DNA of 64,000 nucleotides from Cryptomeria japonica (taxonomy: Eukaryota; Streptophyta; Pinopsida; Cupressales; Cupressaceae): positions 122,532,640 to 122,596,639 of the forward strand of contig NC_081410.1 of NCBI RefSeq assembly GCF_030272615.1. Reading direction: 5' to 3'. The translations under genes and the position numbers were made by a program. Below the pieces are notes generated by a model, which ran no database searches, was not told where the DNA came from, and saw nothing but the letters and a program-made list of their open reading frames with translations. The stretch's first letter is position 1. Each line of letters starts with the position of its first letter. Positions 26,563 to 41,130 of this stretch are shown one piece after another.

Positions 26563-27669
26563 CTATGAGATGTTGAGCACATATGCCACGCATAGGACAC
26601 TCAATAGTATCAATGTGGCATTGATCTTCCTCAGTAATCTTCTCAACCATGTATTCAACTTAGGTAAACCTATGACAAGGTTTCCCATAGATGATAAAGC
26701 TCTATAATTTAGGTGGCCTAGTCTTCTATGCCAGACCTCATTTGCATTTGTTGCTTCATGAATTAGGTCTAGGTTGGGCTCTATGCACAGCTCATACAAA
26801 TAGCCTTGTCTTTGACCAATGACTTTAGCTTTCTTGATGGAAGAATGTCTTGGCCAAGACAGCACCTTATTCTCCATGAAGGTTACTCTGTATCCGTTAT
26901 CTTCTAGGGATGATATGGAGACTAGATTTCTCTTGATGCTGGGGACATATAGTACTCCTTCAAGTTGCAATGATATTCTTGTCTTCAGTTTGATGGTGTA
27001 GGAACCAATTCCTCCAACTGGATGTGAGGAATCATCTATGATGGTTACTTCCTCATCATTATCCTCTGTCATGGAGTCTAGCACTTCTCTAAACCCTATA
27101 ATGTGTCTTGATGAGCCACTGTCGATCACCCAGAAGTTAGACTTACTTGATGCATGACTTGTAAGTGTTGAGTAGAGGACATAGTTCTGGGAGTCATCTT
27201 CTCTTTTAGATTTTCCTGCTCTGGCAAATGTGTCTTGTTTGGCTCTCTCTGGACATTTTGCAACAAAGTGCCCAAACTTATCACACCTATAGCATTGAAT
27301 ATGTGATAGGTCTCTCTTTGAAGTGTTCTTGCCTTGATGACCCTTCCTCTTCCTAAATTGCTTCTTCTTGGTTGTCTTATTTGTGTTAGTATTTAGAACT
27401 TGAAGGTCTTCGTCTATGATCTTTTGTTTTATTCCCATCTTATTCAATCTTGATTCTTCTTGGAGACAATCGTCCCTTAATCTTTCAAACTTAGGATACT
27501 TGGACCTTGCACTGATGCCTTGGACGAATGTGCTCCATCCACTAGGCAACCCATCTAGAGCAATGAGTGTTAACTCTTTGCTTTGGATCTCGTAATCCAG
27601 AGTTGCTAGTTCATCTCTTAGAATTGATATCCGCATAAAGTAGGCATTGATTGCCTCCCCCTTGTTCAT
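26563..27669 (-). CDS. Copia gag C-terminus, protease and GAG-pre-integrase (368 aa open frame)
   Basis: In the same frame as the gag start at 28005, separated only by stops at 27708-27706 and 27690-27688. It contains the rest of the gag capsid domain (residues 1-80), a basic linker, a zinc knuckle CX2CX4HX4C at residues 126-139 (CYRCDKFGHFVAKC), the aspartic protease motif VIDSGSSRH at 182-188, the ILYVPSIKRNL-type protease end (VLYVPSIKRNLVS), and the GAG-pre-integrase motif WHRRLGHLNY at 312-321. The last 40 residues depart from the family and run into the rearranged region. The ATG is internal to the original polyprotein, not its true start. Confidence 0.88.
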   Translation of the reverse strand: MNKGEAINAYFMRISILRDELATLDYEIQSKELTLIALDGLPSGWSTFVQGISARSKYPKFERLRDDCLQEESRLNKMGIKQKIIDEDLQVLNTNTNKTTKKKQFRKRKGHQGKNTSKRDLSHIQCYRCDKFGHFVAKCPERAKQDTFARAGKSKREDDSQNYVLYSTLTSHASSKSNFWVIDSGSSRHIIGFREVLDSMTEDNDEEVTIIDDSSHPVGGIGSYTIKLKTRISLQLEGVLYVPSIKRNLVSISSLEDNGYRVTFMENKVLSWPRHSSIKKAKVIGQRQGYLYELCIEPNLDLIHEATNANEVWHRRLGHLNYRALSSMGNLVIGLPKLNTWLRRLLRKINATLILLSVLCVAYVLNIS

Positions 27670-27705
27670 GGTGATATGATTTATTTCTCATTTTAATGCC
27701 AGAGT

Positions 27706-28005
27706 TCAACTTGCATTGGATATCTCAAATGTGCTTTCAAGTGCTTTGAACATTTTATAGGCTATCTGATGTTTTCTTATGATGGGCATTATGTTGTTTC
27801 TCACCCCATCAACTATTATTTTTATGGCCTTTTCATTTCCCTCAATCCATGTTGTTTTGTCAGGTTCATTTTCAGGTTGGTGATTTTTAGTTTGAACAAA
27901 TGAATCCACTTTGTTCTCCTTTAAGATCATTTGGATTCTGAACTTCCAGGCTGAAAAATCATCACCACCTCCGAGTCTATCTTCGAATCTGATAGCGTTG
28001 GCCAT
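27706..28005 (-). CDS. Copia gag N-terminus (99 aa)
   Basis: It starts about 75 bases inside the primer site with MANAIRFEDRLGGGDDFSAWK, the typical start of one copia gag group (DUF4219 plus UBN2), where FSAWK is the conserved F/YxxWK motif. A TGA at 27708-27706 ends it. The frame then continues after a second TGA at 27690. In a working element this would be the capsid part of a single Gag-Pol. Confidence 0.85.
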   Translation of the reverse strand: MANAIRFEDRLGGGDDFSAWKFRIQMILKENKVDSFVQTKNHQPENEPDKTTWIEGNEKAIKIIVDGVRNNIMPIIRKHQIAYKMFKALESTFEISNAS

Positions 28006-28081
28006 TGGAGAAATGTGATGTAGTATATAACCTTGTTCTTAAATTATTCACAAAATTGAATAGCCTCAAGTTCAATCAACG

Positions 28082-28095
28082 TGGCTCTGATACCA
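28082..28095 (-). other. Primer-binding site of the minus-strand copia element
   Basis: The minus strand reads TGGTATCAGAGCCA, a perfect initiator-Met-type primer site, directly next to the end of the 5' LTR at 28096. Confidence 0.92.
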
Positions 28096-28927
28096 TGTAA
28101 ATGTTATTGCAATTTCCAATTTAATAAACAGGTTATATGTTTGACGGTGTATTTCAATTTTTGGTATTATGACTATGACAATAATATTTTCTTTCATTTG
28201 CTGCAGGTATGGAGGATGAACATTTATCGATTTCAATGTCATCTCCTTTCTTTGAATGATGTATATATAGTAATTTTGCCACAATCAAGTTGCACCTTGA
28301 TCGGACATGTCTTTTAGACGTGTCCGACCAAGATGTCACTTGGTTGTGACTCTTACCAACAGCAACCGATCCACTCAGTGATAACTAATCGGTGCTAGTG
28401 TAAATGATAACAAGTCTATAAACATACCCAATTATGAATCGGTATCATTGCAAATGATAACAGATCAATAATCACACCCAATAGTGAATCGGTGTCATTG
28501 TAAATGATAACAGATTGGTAAACACACTCGATAGTAAATCGGTGTCATTGTAGATGATAATAGATTGGTAAACACACCCGATAGTAAATCGGTGTCAAAG
28601 TAAATAAGCCTGATAACTTAATTGCATTTCATATGCTATCGGATTAATACCCCAATAATATATTAATGTCGATTCATAAATGAATTGACATGAATATGCT
28701 ATCGGGTTACTAGCCCGATAGCATTTAGATCGACGCTTAACTATGTTAAGCAAGTCGTCGATCTAATCTATCTTTATCCAATGTCAATATCATAATTATG
28801 ATCAATGTTATAATATAAAGCATGAATCAGATAATCTAATAGCATAGATGAATAAGCCAATAATAGAAAGGAGGAGACTAATGAGTTAGGAGAGTCTTAT
28901 CTTGCAGAAGCTACTAATGCATTAACA
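28096..28927 (-). repeat. 5' LTR of the copia element (832 bp)
   Basis: The partner of 23374-24202, with the same ends and internal aaatgataacagattgg repeats. The outer flank (28928-28948) is not a duplicate of the left flank. Copy B sequence starts about 20 bp further on. Confidence 0.92.
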
Positions 28928-30143
28928 TAAGTATCTATCATATGAGTTGTATCAACTGTACCATAGTGTGGGGCAACTTCAAACAAATAATGAAAGCTGG
29001 AATTTTGCAAGGCTGCCATGCCATGATAATTTTTGTATATTTCTCCTCCATAATGATTATGGAGTCTTCAATGGAGAAAGTTTGAGATTGGAATATTCTA
29101 TTCTATACATGTTTTCTTTGTAAAAAACCATCACTGTCTTTTAGAGCCGGTTTGGACAAAATTGACCTAGCTTGTATCGCCATTACACTACCCACTTCAG
29201 GCAAGCACAGTGAACTAAATCTTGATTTCAAATTTACAGTTTGCAAAACTAGATTGTTCTAATTCATATGGTATTACTTTTCAAATTAGGGAACAACTTA
29301 AATCACACATATTAAGCTTACATTTCTAGGCTTAAAAGTGTTAAACACTTAGAATTGACAGATATTCTTTAGGCTTAATATGTTGCTTAGTGTGTGTGGT
29401 TTAAGATTGCTCGTAAATTTATATATTAATTATTGTTCAACAATAACTAAATCAATTGTATCAGAGTAAGACATAAAAATAATCAGGGTAATGCGTTATT
29501 AAAAAAATAAAAATTTAAAAGTTCATTAAAAATATATATATATATATATAAATTATAATGAATTGTTTATGAAATTTAGATTGAAGAAAATAATTTGAAG
29601 ATGGATATTGAAACCATAAGTTATATGAATGGTTTTTTGGAATAATGTGAATTTCTTGGTTTTTTACCTAAAGAGGGAATGAAGCCTAGTATAGATTCCA
29701 TAATAAACTGGGCACCTAAAAAACAATACATGCTTTTCTAGTTCTCTTTCATTATTCCAATATCTATGAATGGGGTTATTACTCGAAATAAAGTTTTTTG
29801 AATCCATTTGAAGTTGATGAGGGTGTACTAATAGTGGGTCTATAAGAAATCTCAAACCTAAAGCAAGCCTAGTGTACTTGCGAGGAATAATGTGTTTATC
29901 TTCTCTATGAATAACTAATGCTTCAAAAAAATTCATTTGTTTTGTCCAAATTGGTTGTGTAGTTTTTGCAATACTTATCCCTAATATCTTTATGAATATA
30001 TCTTCTCAACATTTGGGAGCCATTGGTGGAAAATATATTAGGATGACTATTGATATGAAGAACAAATTCCTACAAGAAATTTTTGCATTAGGTGCATACT
30101 AGATATTGTTAATCACTTATTCGTATAACTTCAAAGATGATTC

Positions 30144-30705
30144 TTGGTGGAACGGTGCATCAGCTCAGCATTATTCTATTGTGAAGAATTCTTCACAACG
30201 AAGTTTTTCCCCGATGGTTACTCAGGACAACCCGACTGCCACAACGATCTTATTGACGGTTGGGGAGGCTTCCCCCATGGTGGGTGGCTATGTTTCGTCA
30301 CGGCTTGAAGTGGCTGTTGGGGGTTGTGGGTTGTTGGCTAGTGTTTCTTCTATTGAGGTTGTCCCTCCCATTGCTGTTAGGAAGGAAGGTGATGTTGTTG
30401 GTTCTTTGGTTACTGGATCTGCCCTGATTTCTGGATCTAACCAGTCTGGTGGGGTTGTCCCTATCTCTGGGGAGATTGTTGGTGTGATCCATTTGCTTGG
30501 TTTTGTTACCATGGCTATTTCTGGCTCTAGCCTAGCTAGTTCTGCTGGAGCTATGTCATATGTTTGTCACTCCATGGTTGTTGGGTTTCCAATGCTATAT
30601 TCGTTGGAGTGGCAAGATGAGGCTACTAAATTTGAAGACGGTTGGATCAAGGTCAAAGGCAAACATTCTAAGTGGTCCTCGCCTTCTTTTGACATGACCC
30701 TTTGA
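30144..30705 (+). pseudogene. LINE ORF1-like C-terminal fragment
   Basis: The open frame of 199 codons that ends at 30705 begins in flanking DNA (30106), so only the part from 30144 belongs to the element. It has a Val/Gly/Ser-rich low-complexity middle, followed by a C-terminal DGWIKVKGKHSKWSSPSF motif that parallels the WxVxxRRKGKSSP motif of the other copies. No catalytic motif is present. The ORF1 assignment is inferred from this motif, the composition and the LINE-type tail. No native start codon is visible because of 5' truncation. Confidence 0.4.
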
Positions 30706-31025
30706 TCCCACAAGAAGGGTTCCATAGGGAAATCCTAAGTTTGAGGGGTTGTCTTTACGGGCCTGTGGGCAGCTGGAACTTTCTTTGCTTTATTCTCTCT
30801 ATTGCCCATTGTTTGTTTTGGTCTACTTGTAGTTGTTTTTCTTTCCAGGAAGCTTTTCTCTTTGGGGTCTCTACCCTTTCTTTATTTTGTTCTGTCTTGT
30901 TTTGGTTCTACTCTGTTTTGTGAGCTTGATTGAATATCTCATGTGGTGGGTTGCAGGAACCCCTTTTAAAACATGTTTTGTATAGGGTTTCGGGTCCCTT
31001 AAAAACCTGTTTTTGCTTAATCAAA
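30144..31025 (+). mobile_element. LINE ORF1-derived retroposon with 17 bp target duplication
   Basis: Flanked by aacttcaaagatgattc (30127-30143) and aacttcataaatgattc (31026-31042), and absent from copy A at about 2723. The body reads an ORF1-like C-terminus in the plus direction, then about 320 bp of pyrimidine-rich 3' region, then the tail GGGTCCCTTAAAAACC..GCTTAATCAAAAA. No ORF2 is present. It belongs to a family related to, but distinct from, the copies at 1817, 21210 and 34531. Confidence 0.82.
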
Positions 31026-31319
31026 AACTTCATAAATGATTCAAGAATTTTGAATGAATATCTATTATGTCTAATTATGATATATACCATACATCTTGAT
31101 CAATAAAGCAATATCAATATGTTATTTTCAATAATTGTCACATTATTTTTATTAAAAAAAAAAATTCAAACAAATAATTCATTCTTTAGTCCAACATTTA
31201 AGCATGTTAAAAGGAATAATATTTATTCACAATACAAAGAATATTTACAATATTACATCAAAATCCAAACAAGTCTCACTCATAATATAAATAAATATCA
31301 CAATTAAAAATGATGAAAA

Positions 31320-32430
31320 ATCTGAAATCAATTTATAGTAACTGAGTGTGTTCCCATCATGGCCAAACTTTGAGGATAATTTAGGGGATTTGAATGAGAA
31401 TATGAAATGAGAGGATCCTTGGAGGATGAAGATGAAAAGAATAATTGTATAGATGAGGAAGAAGAGGAAAGATTGATTACCTCTAGTTGGAAGATTTACA
31501 AGATACCTATGAGGAAAAGCATATAACTATTGTGAATATTCCCTCATCTATAATGTCACTTATTTGCTTGCTCCAATATTTATTATATGATAGCTTTGTG
31601 GATAAGAGAAACCTAAATCAATGATTCTCGAGCATCATCACTAATCTTGTTAGCAAAGCTTGAATAATGCACATCACTATCCTCATCATCAATTCTCTAT
31701 ATAGGAATCATCATATGATTTATTTTTGCTTTTGCATTCCTTCTTCATATGCCCTCCCTTTTCATAGTTCTAATCCTTTTGACACAAACCTGTCTTTTGA
31801 TGGAAGCTTTGATCCCCTTTGATCCATCTTTATCCTTGAGCCTTCCTTGAACATGCAAGGGATCCTTTGAGACCACATCCTTGGATATTATCCACCTTTC
31901 CTCTAAAATAAAGGTTGTAACAATATATTAATTTGTATCTCTACCACTAATAGTGACAACTAAGTTCTCCCAAAATTTAAGAAAAGAATAAAGCAACAAT
32001 ATCCATTTATCTTCTTCATCAATCTTAACATCTAGTAAAGCTAGTTGACTCAAAATCAAGTTAAATTCATTTAATTTTTTTACAACAAAATTACCTTCCT
32101 TGATTTTTAAAGATTACAAACATCTTTTGAGACAATTTGTTTGTCAAACGTTCACCTTGGTGAATATCACCTATCCTCTTTCCTAGTGCAAATGTGCAAG
32201 TCTCCTTTAAGACATTCAAGAGGATGGAATATACAAGACAACTAAACGGTTCCGTATACCTTCTTTTCCAACATTTTCCAAACTTCATCAAACAGTCTTT
32301 TAGGATTTAAATATTATTTTCTATAACTTCATATTAATCCCTCTCTTCCAAGAGAACCTCTATATTTAGCTTCCAAAACTATGTCTACTTTTATTAAACC
32401 TATGAATCTCTAATAAGAGGTAGATAACAT
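31320..32430 (-). pseudogene. Ancient copia gag-protease relic, unbroken copy in B
   Basis: This is the counterpart of 16655-17050 plus 2956-3757 without the gypsy insertion. The minus strand reads GDIHQGERLTNK near 32160, ENLVVTISGRDTN-like codons near 31965 and an SKGIKASIKRQ basic region near 31810. It has multiple stops and frameshifts. The contiguous order confirms that the two A fragments were one gag-pro reading frame. Confidence 0.6.
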
Positions 32431-32791
32431 AGTTTCAATCACTAAACAAATATACAAAACAATCAAGTCAAAAGCTCCCATATAGTAGACAACCCCATAA
32501 GGCTTCAAGAAAGGTGTCCCTTTCTCAACATAACCAAATCTTGCTAAATATATTAAAATATGGAAAATTGTCACAAATGAAAACGTGTTAACTAAGCATG
32601 TGAGTTTAAAATTTAATAATACTATCATTTGATTTTAATAAGCGATTAGATATATGCAAATTTACATAAACAAACCATAAGACTATATGTATATATAAAG
32701 AAACCCTTTTGGGAAAAAAAGTCACCACCAAATAGAGCATCAAAAATAATTTAATACAAACAATGTGTCCAGTCAAAAAATAACTATAATT

Positions 32792-33009
32792 GTTTTGACC
32801 AAATCCAAGGGAGGAGATTAAGTCATTTTACAAGGGTGCGTGGGGAATGAGGACCTATAAAAAGTGTTCTCTCACAAATGTGTGAGAACACTTGGAGCAT
32901 GTTTTGACCAAATCCAAGGAAGGAGATTAAGTCATTTTACAAGGGTGTGTGGGGAATGAGGACCTATAAATAATGTTCTCTCACACATGTGTGAGAACAC
33001 TTAGAGCAG
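32792..33009. repeat. 109 bp tandem duplication within the hairpin array of copy B
   Basis: Two units starting ttttgaccaaatccaagg (32792 and 32901), each ending in a CTCTCACA/TGTGAGAAC palindrome. Copy A has only one unit, so B gained one. Confidence 0.85.
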
Positions 33010-33262
33010 ATTGATTCATAACAAATGTCTTCTCACATGTATGAGAGAATACTTAAGGAAGAGGGATCTATCACATGTATCTTCTCACACATATGTGAGT
33101 ACAAATAAAGAAGGGGAATGGAGACATGTGATTTCTCTCATGTGTGTGAGAGATCACATGGAGATAAGGTTTTGAGGACATGTGACTCTTCACACGTGTG
33201 TGAGAGGTCACATGGGGAAGGAATATTTGACAAGTTTCCTCTCACAAGTGAGTGAGAGATCA
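32864..33262. repeat. Array of seven short palindromes, copy B
   Basis: Centres lie near 32878, 32986, 33040, 33092, 33143, 33197 and 33250. The sixth (33179-33214) is a near-perfect dyad of about 36 bp with outer arms catgtgac / gtcacatg and centre CACACGTGTGTG. Several A/B differences fall in arms but leave pairing mostly intact. Confidence 0.8.
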
Positions 33263-33754
33263 CACTTCTAAATGGAGTGGTAGGATTGAGAAATGAAATC
33301 AAGGGTTAAAATTTTGTTGTAGAATTTTAGGGATGAATAAGACTAGATTAATCACACTTACAAAAGTACAAGGGTTAGTGATTGAATTAATTCATTTCAA
33401 TCAATCAATTAGATTGAAGTATAAAAATGAACAAAAAAAAAAAAATAGTTTGCATTTATCTAATTCTTGTATGGTAGGACAACAAGATTGAGTTCAATTC
33501 AATAAATGTTGGTTTATTTAATTAATACTTAGAATAAGATAAATTTTGGTACATGGTAGATAAATTTTGGATATCTACAATATTAAAATTTAAGTATTTT
33601 TCAACCATAACTTCTTGTATGATAATATCATTTTGTATTTATATTTTTCTTAAGATTGAAATATATATATTACTAGAAAAGCTACTATAAAACTTGTAAA
33701 TAAAAAATTTAATGAATTAATTTAATTAGAAAGTGCACAAACCTTTAATTGGAC

Positions 33755-34170
33755 TCATACAAATTAATGGTGTTTGTTATCACACGTCGAAGCTTTATAC
33801 TTGCTGCCAAAAATAATGAGTGAAATGCTCAAACTCACTTTCTTCTGCAAAAACTATTATGTAATTGTGTGGCATTCAGTACAGTACCCAATCATATTAC
33901 TTTCTCATAATGAATGTAATTTATTTTCTTGAATTTATCTTCAAGAGTTAAGTACACTCCCTGAATAATCAAACAGTACAATGTAATGACACTTATTTTT
34001 AATTATTAATAGAGTTTCTTGAAGTTTATCTTGCATGACTAAAAGTACACTTCATGAGTTTTAATTGTAAAGGCATTTTATTTTAAATAAATCATTGTTA
34101 AGGAAAGGGAATAAGTTAAAATATTTATACTTATAAGTGAGATATTAGGAGTTTTAATAAGATTTTTTTT
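33755..34170. other. 416 bp block nearly identical to copy A
   Basis: The partner of 18266-18681, with the same length and two mismatches. Flanks diverge abruptly on both sides. Confidence 0.8.
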
Positions 34171-34414
34171 CAGAAATGTTAAATAAAAAATTCTAATAAA
34201 TTTTATGTAAATATATATTATAGTGAAAAAAAAAATCTTGTCTTTATCATATAAATATAAAAATATTTTGAGTTAGAATAAAGTTTTAACTATCAATTTT
34301 AATTTGACATATAATTATTCTTTTTAAGAGTGTGACTGTACTTTTTGATTCAATAGAACCGTTTGAGTAAAAGAAGTCTGTATCCATGCGTAGAATTTGG
34401 TTATTTGATAAATT

Positions 34415-34530
34415 CGTCAATAGATTCTTAGTGTCCGTAGGGTTTTTGACTATGTTACATTTTCTCACATTTCTCTAGAATGGAATGGAGTTGCAGATTG
34501 TTTGGCCAAATGGACATCTGATGGATTGCA
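34415..34530 (+). pseudogene. LINE ORF2 RNase H C-terminal scrap
   Basis: The plus strand reads SLEWNGVADCLAKWTSDG, the N-x-x-ADxLA end of a plant LINE RNase H domain (RVT_3 type). It is cut off at 34530, where an oppositely oriented LINE tail begins. Confidence 0.6.
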
Positions 34531-34885
34531 GCAGCGTTAACTAAGGCACTGACCCATAACAAAAAGCAATATCAAGAGAGATGATGCTGGAAGAGAACCA
34601 CAACCCTAAGGCAGAAAGGAACAAACACAGTTAGATAAGAACCTATCCAACCAGGGAACAAATCCCACTCAAGGGGGGGACGGGCCACCCAAACCCCCAT
34701 GAGAGGAGAAGATTTCCCCTTACGCCTGCTAGCAACCACAGACCAGGTAATGCTAAGATCCACCGGAAGGGCCCCAGCAGGGTCAACAACACCGGTGACA
34801 GCAGAAGGTTGGAAGAGGGCCCTAGGAAGCTGCAGAACAACAACAACAGCAGGTTGTGACAGAACAGCAGTACCAGAAGTAGATA
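34531..34885 (-). mobile_element. LINE-derived retroposon (ORF1-like C-terminus plus tail)
   Basis: The minus strand holds a Val/Leu/Pro-rich linker, the WSVVASRRKGKSSPL motif (about 34740-34696), a GVWVARPPLEWDLF segment, then the shared tail with cagtgccttagttaacgctgc at the left end. It has the same architecture as 1817-2534. The ATCAAAAA terminus and a clear target duplication are missing, so this copy may be truncated or inserted into the RNase H scrap beside it. Confidence 0.65.
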
Positions 34886-35236
34886 ACTGATTATAACATG
34901 TTGACTAACTACACCCATCTTATATAAAAAGTTTCTTTCAATTAATCTATCATTGCTAAAAACTCTATTCTATCAAAATCACCACCTTATAATTGTACCT
35001 CAATTTTCTAAACTTTTTATATTGTTAAAAGCTTTTATTTAAAAAACTTGATTCCTAATTAATTGAGTGGTGAAAAAGCTAAAATGGATTCATGTGACAT
35101 GTGACCAAATTAAGCTCAGTTTCTGTGTAATAATGGTGAATTTGTTCTCAGCATATTACGTCAATTTTGCAACCCGGTATTAATGCCTGTGACAGCTTGA
35201 AACAATGGTTAAAAAGTACTTTCCAATGAGCTCAGT

Positions 35237-35320
35237 AGAAATCCAGATTGAAGCCAGTAAAAATCAGTTGCTTTGTTCAGAAGAGAATTTTGAGATTAAG
35301 ACTTGTTCTGCTTCTTCCCA

Positions 35321-35356
<36 letters not shown>

Positions 35357-35434
35357 CCAGATTGAAGCCAGTAAAAATCAGTTGCTTTGTTCAGAAGAGA
35401 ATTTTGAGATTAAGACTTGTTCTGCTTCTTCCCA

Positions 35435-35474
<40 letters not shown>
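35237..35474 (+). repeat. Tandem duplication of about 114 bp, each unit ending in (TA)n
   Basis: Units start agaaatccagattgaagcc at 35237 and 35351 and are almost identical apart from the length of the (TA)n end (35322-35350 and 35438-35474). The duplication probably arose through the microsatellite. Confidence 0.92.
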
Positions 35475-35478
<4 letters not shown>

Positions 35479-35860
35479 TGAGAAGTGCAGAGCATATTAA
35501 ACATTACAGTGATACAAGTACAATTTTGTTATCACTTTTCTCTGTGTTTCTTCAAGTTTAACTGGCTTTTCCAGTAATTTTTATTCAGTAATTTTCTGTC
35601 CTTTTTTAGACTGTGTAGGCTAGACTTGCAAGATATTAGTACTTAAACTCATCAATCTTTTTAGAAAAAAAAAATTTAATACTTAAAATAAAACAAATAT
35701 ACCAACTACCAATTTGTTTTTCTTTTCAATTCTCTATCATTAAAGACCAACCGAATGGAACAGCCTAACTTCTCCACGAAAAATAAAAAAAATTCTAATT
35801 TACCCTTTCCACTTAATTAAAAATTTGCACTCAATGTACTTTTATTTCAGTCTCTTTAAC

Positions 35861-36040
35861 TTCATTCAGTCTTATAGTGCCTAACAGCTGTGGCAAAAGG
35901 CTATTTCTCAAAGACTCTCAATTACCTGTCATCTTCAGAAGAAAATTCAGAAGGAAACAGAATAGATATTTTCTTGTAAGAAAAAAACAAAGTAGCAGTG
36001 CAAAAAATTCAAGGGCCATGTGATAAAGAATATTGTGGTG
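35861..36040 (+). repeat. Diverged dispersed block, member 2 of 3
   Basis: It shares cttcattcagt, tgcctaacagctgtgg, aaagtagcagtgcaaaa and atgtgataaagaatat with member 1 (20770), in the same order. Confidence 0.4.
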
Positions 36041-39380
<3,340 letters not shown>

Positions 39381-39918
39381 CTCTTGCATTTTGCCAAAAA
39401 AATGATATCAAAAACATACACAACTTCTATGAAAAAAATAGATACTTGAACCAACACTTAGAAAACTTCATCCTTGATATCCCAACCTACAAATGAACTC
39501 TTTAAATTAGTTTACCCACCTTCAACCAAATAAAAATATATGAGAAGCGAACCCAAATTATTTACACTCCTTTTATTAGTTTTTATTAGTTTCTTATATG
39601 CAGTGCTAAATGAGAAGATCTGCAAGTTGAAATTTCCAAGAAAGATCAAGAAGAAAATATGATCTCTTCCCTAAATGTGATGTATAATCTAAAGATAACA
39701 TATAAAATAGGAGTTCAACTCCATGCTAACAAGTAATGAATGACACCACACCATGCTCCATCCAAGAGGAATCAATTTTGATATGCAAGGCTCAAACAAA
39801 GTTCATATAAACTACAAAAAACCACAAGAGGAGAGAATAAAGTACTATGCTTATGAGCGCATAGGAAGATATTCAATGTGCCAATTCACAATTTCTTGAC
39901 AAAGCATCCCAAACTGTT

Positions 39919-40072
39919 TTTGATTAAAAAAGCAGCGTTAACTAGGGCGCTGGCCCTTAACAAAGATAGAGACTATCAAAAAAAGAAAAGCCCGCAGGCA
40001 AGAAAAACAGCACATAAGAACAAGCCCGAGACCAACAAGATTGAACAAAAAGAACTTGTCCAACCTTCAACC
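39919..40072 (-). mobile_element. Short LINE-tail retroposon with perfect 16 bp target duplication
   Basis: Flanked by identical agcatcccaaactgtt at 39903-39918 and 40073-40088. The 154 bp insert on the minus strand ends with the shared cagcgccctagttaacgctgc-type tail and TTTTTTAATCAA. The perfect duplication suggests that it is the youngest of the family in the window. It is severely 5' truncated and carries no coding region. Confidence 0.88.
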
Positions 40073-40919
40073 AGCATCCCAAACTGTTAAGTAGTTGAAG
40101 TTTAAACAATTTCTATGTTAATTTTTTATCTTTTGTGGGACTTTCTAATCACATTATGCTCTGTACTTTTTTCTTAGAATTGAAATCAGGTCATGTGCCG
40201 AATCAGAGAGCAAGCCAGAGGAAATCAAAGAAGCGTCCTCCACCATGAATTTTAACAGATGCTTTTTGACCTTAAGCCTCAAAACGATACTGACAGATAA
40301 CTAAACTCCATACTCACATGGGCAACCCATGGTGATATCCAACTGTGAAAAGCATCTAAGTTGGAAAAAACTCATTATTTATTCTTACAATGGAAGAGAA
40401 GAAAGTATAATGATAAAGGAGCACATGAGCTGGATGGCAAACCCAATTCAATGGGGAATAGAGTACATTTAAGTAAGCTCAGTATTTTCTGAAATGTTCT
40501 TTGGATCATGTAAGTACAGTCAGATATCATCACATAAAGACATGCATTAGAATTAAAAACAAAACTTTTTGTTTCTTCATCATATGTTATCTTATAAGCT
40601 AATCACAAGTTGGACTGTAATTCAGCCAAAATCTGATGGAAGTTTGATCGCTAATCAAATTGATTCTGCCTCACCTGCACCATAAAACCAGAAAAAACTT
40701 ATATTTTATTCAAGAAAGTTGAAGAGTACATTAAACACAAAGACTAATGCTATATAAAACCAAACCATGATTACATCACAGATAATGTGCATCTGATTAT
40801 TTAATGTCATAACTGAATCTCTATCGATTTAACCTCGGTACAATAGATTTCCTGTTGTTTTTGGAACTTGGGTTTGTTAATATCTTTTTGTTTTAACTGT
40901 TCTTTGGTCAGAGGAAGCC

Positions 40920-41130
40920 ATTTTTTGACCAGGGAAAGCTTCATTCAGTGTTGTAATGCCCAACAGCTGGGTTAACAGTGTATGTCACAGATTCACTTAA
41001 GTTGACAAACATATTCTCCTTAAGAATAGACAAATTATACTGTTATTTGATAAGATTAGGGAATAGTTTCTTCTTTTGTTTAAGAAAGCAAGGACCATTG
41101 TCCAACATGGTCATGTGACTGAGAATGATA
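40920..41130 (+). repeat. Diverged dispersed block, member 3 of 3
   Basis: It shares agccatttttt, gcttcattcagt, tgcccaacagctg, aacagtgta and a catgtgactgagaatgataat end with members 1 and 2. Confidence 0.4.

Larger units (their letters stand above)
23374..28927 (-). mobile_element. Ty1/copia LTR retrotransposon, internally rearranged, 5.55 kb
   Basis: On the minus strand the order is 5' LTR (28096-28927), primer site (28082-28095), gag (28005-27706), gag/zinc knuckle/protease/GAG-pre-integrase (27669-26563), an importin-beta fragment (26360-25970), a repeat-rich stretch (25810-25370), the last codons of RNase H (25049-24961), a 3' leader (24960-24221), a purine-rich tract at 24203-24219 and 3' LTR (24202-23374). 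Integrase and nearly all reverse transcriptase are missing, so any movement would need proteins in trans. No short target duplication was found. Confidence 0.9.
28949..34285. repeat. Segmental duplication, copy B
   Basis: Collinear with copy A (about 760-18791) but without the gypsy element and without the 1817 retroposon. It has its own LINE insertion at 30144-31025 and a duplicated 109 bp unit at 32792-33009. At 32065-32090 it preserves the unoccupied gypsy target. Similarity to A ends near 34285. Confidence 0.85.

Noticed and set aside
30288-30512. Minus-strand frames within the LINE insertion
   Set aside because: Shadows of the ORF1-like plus-strand frame.
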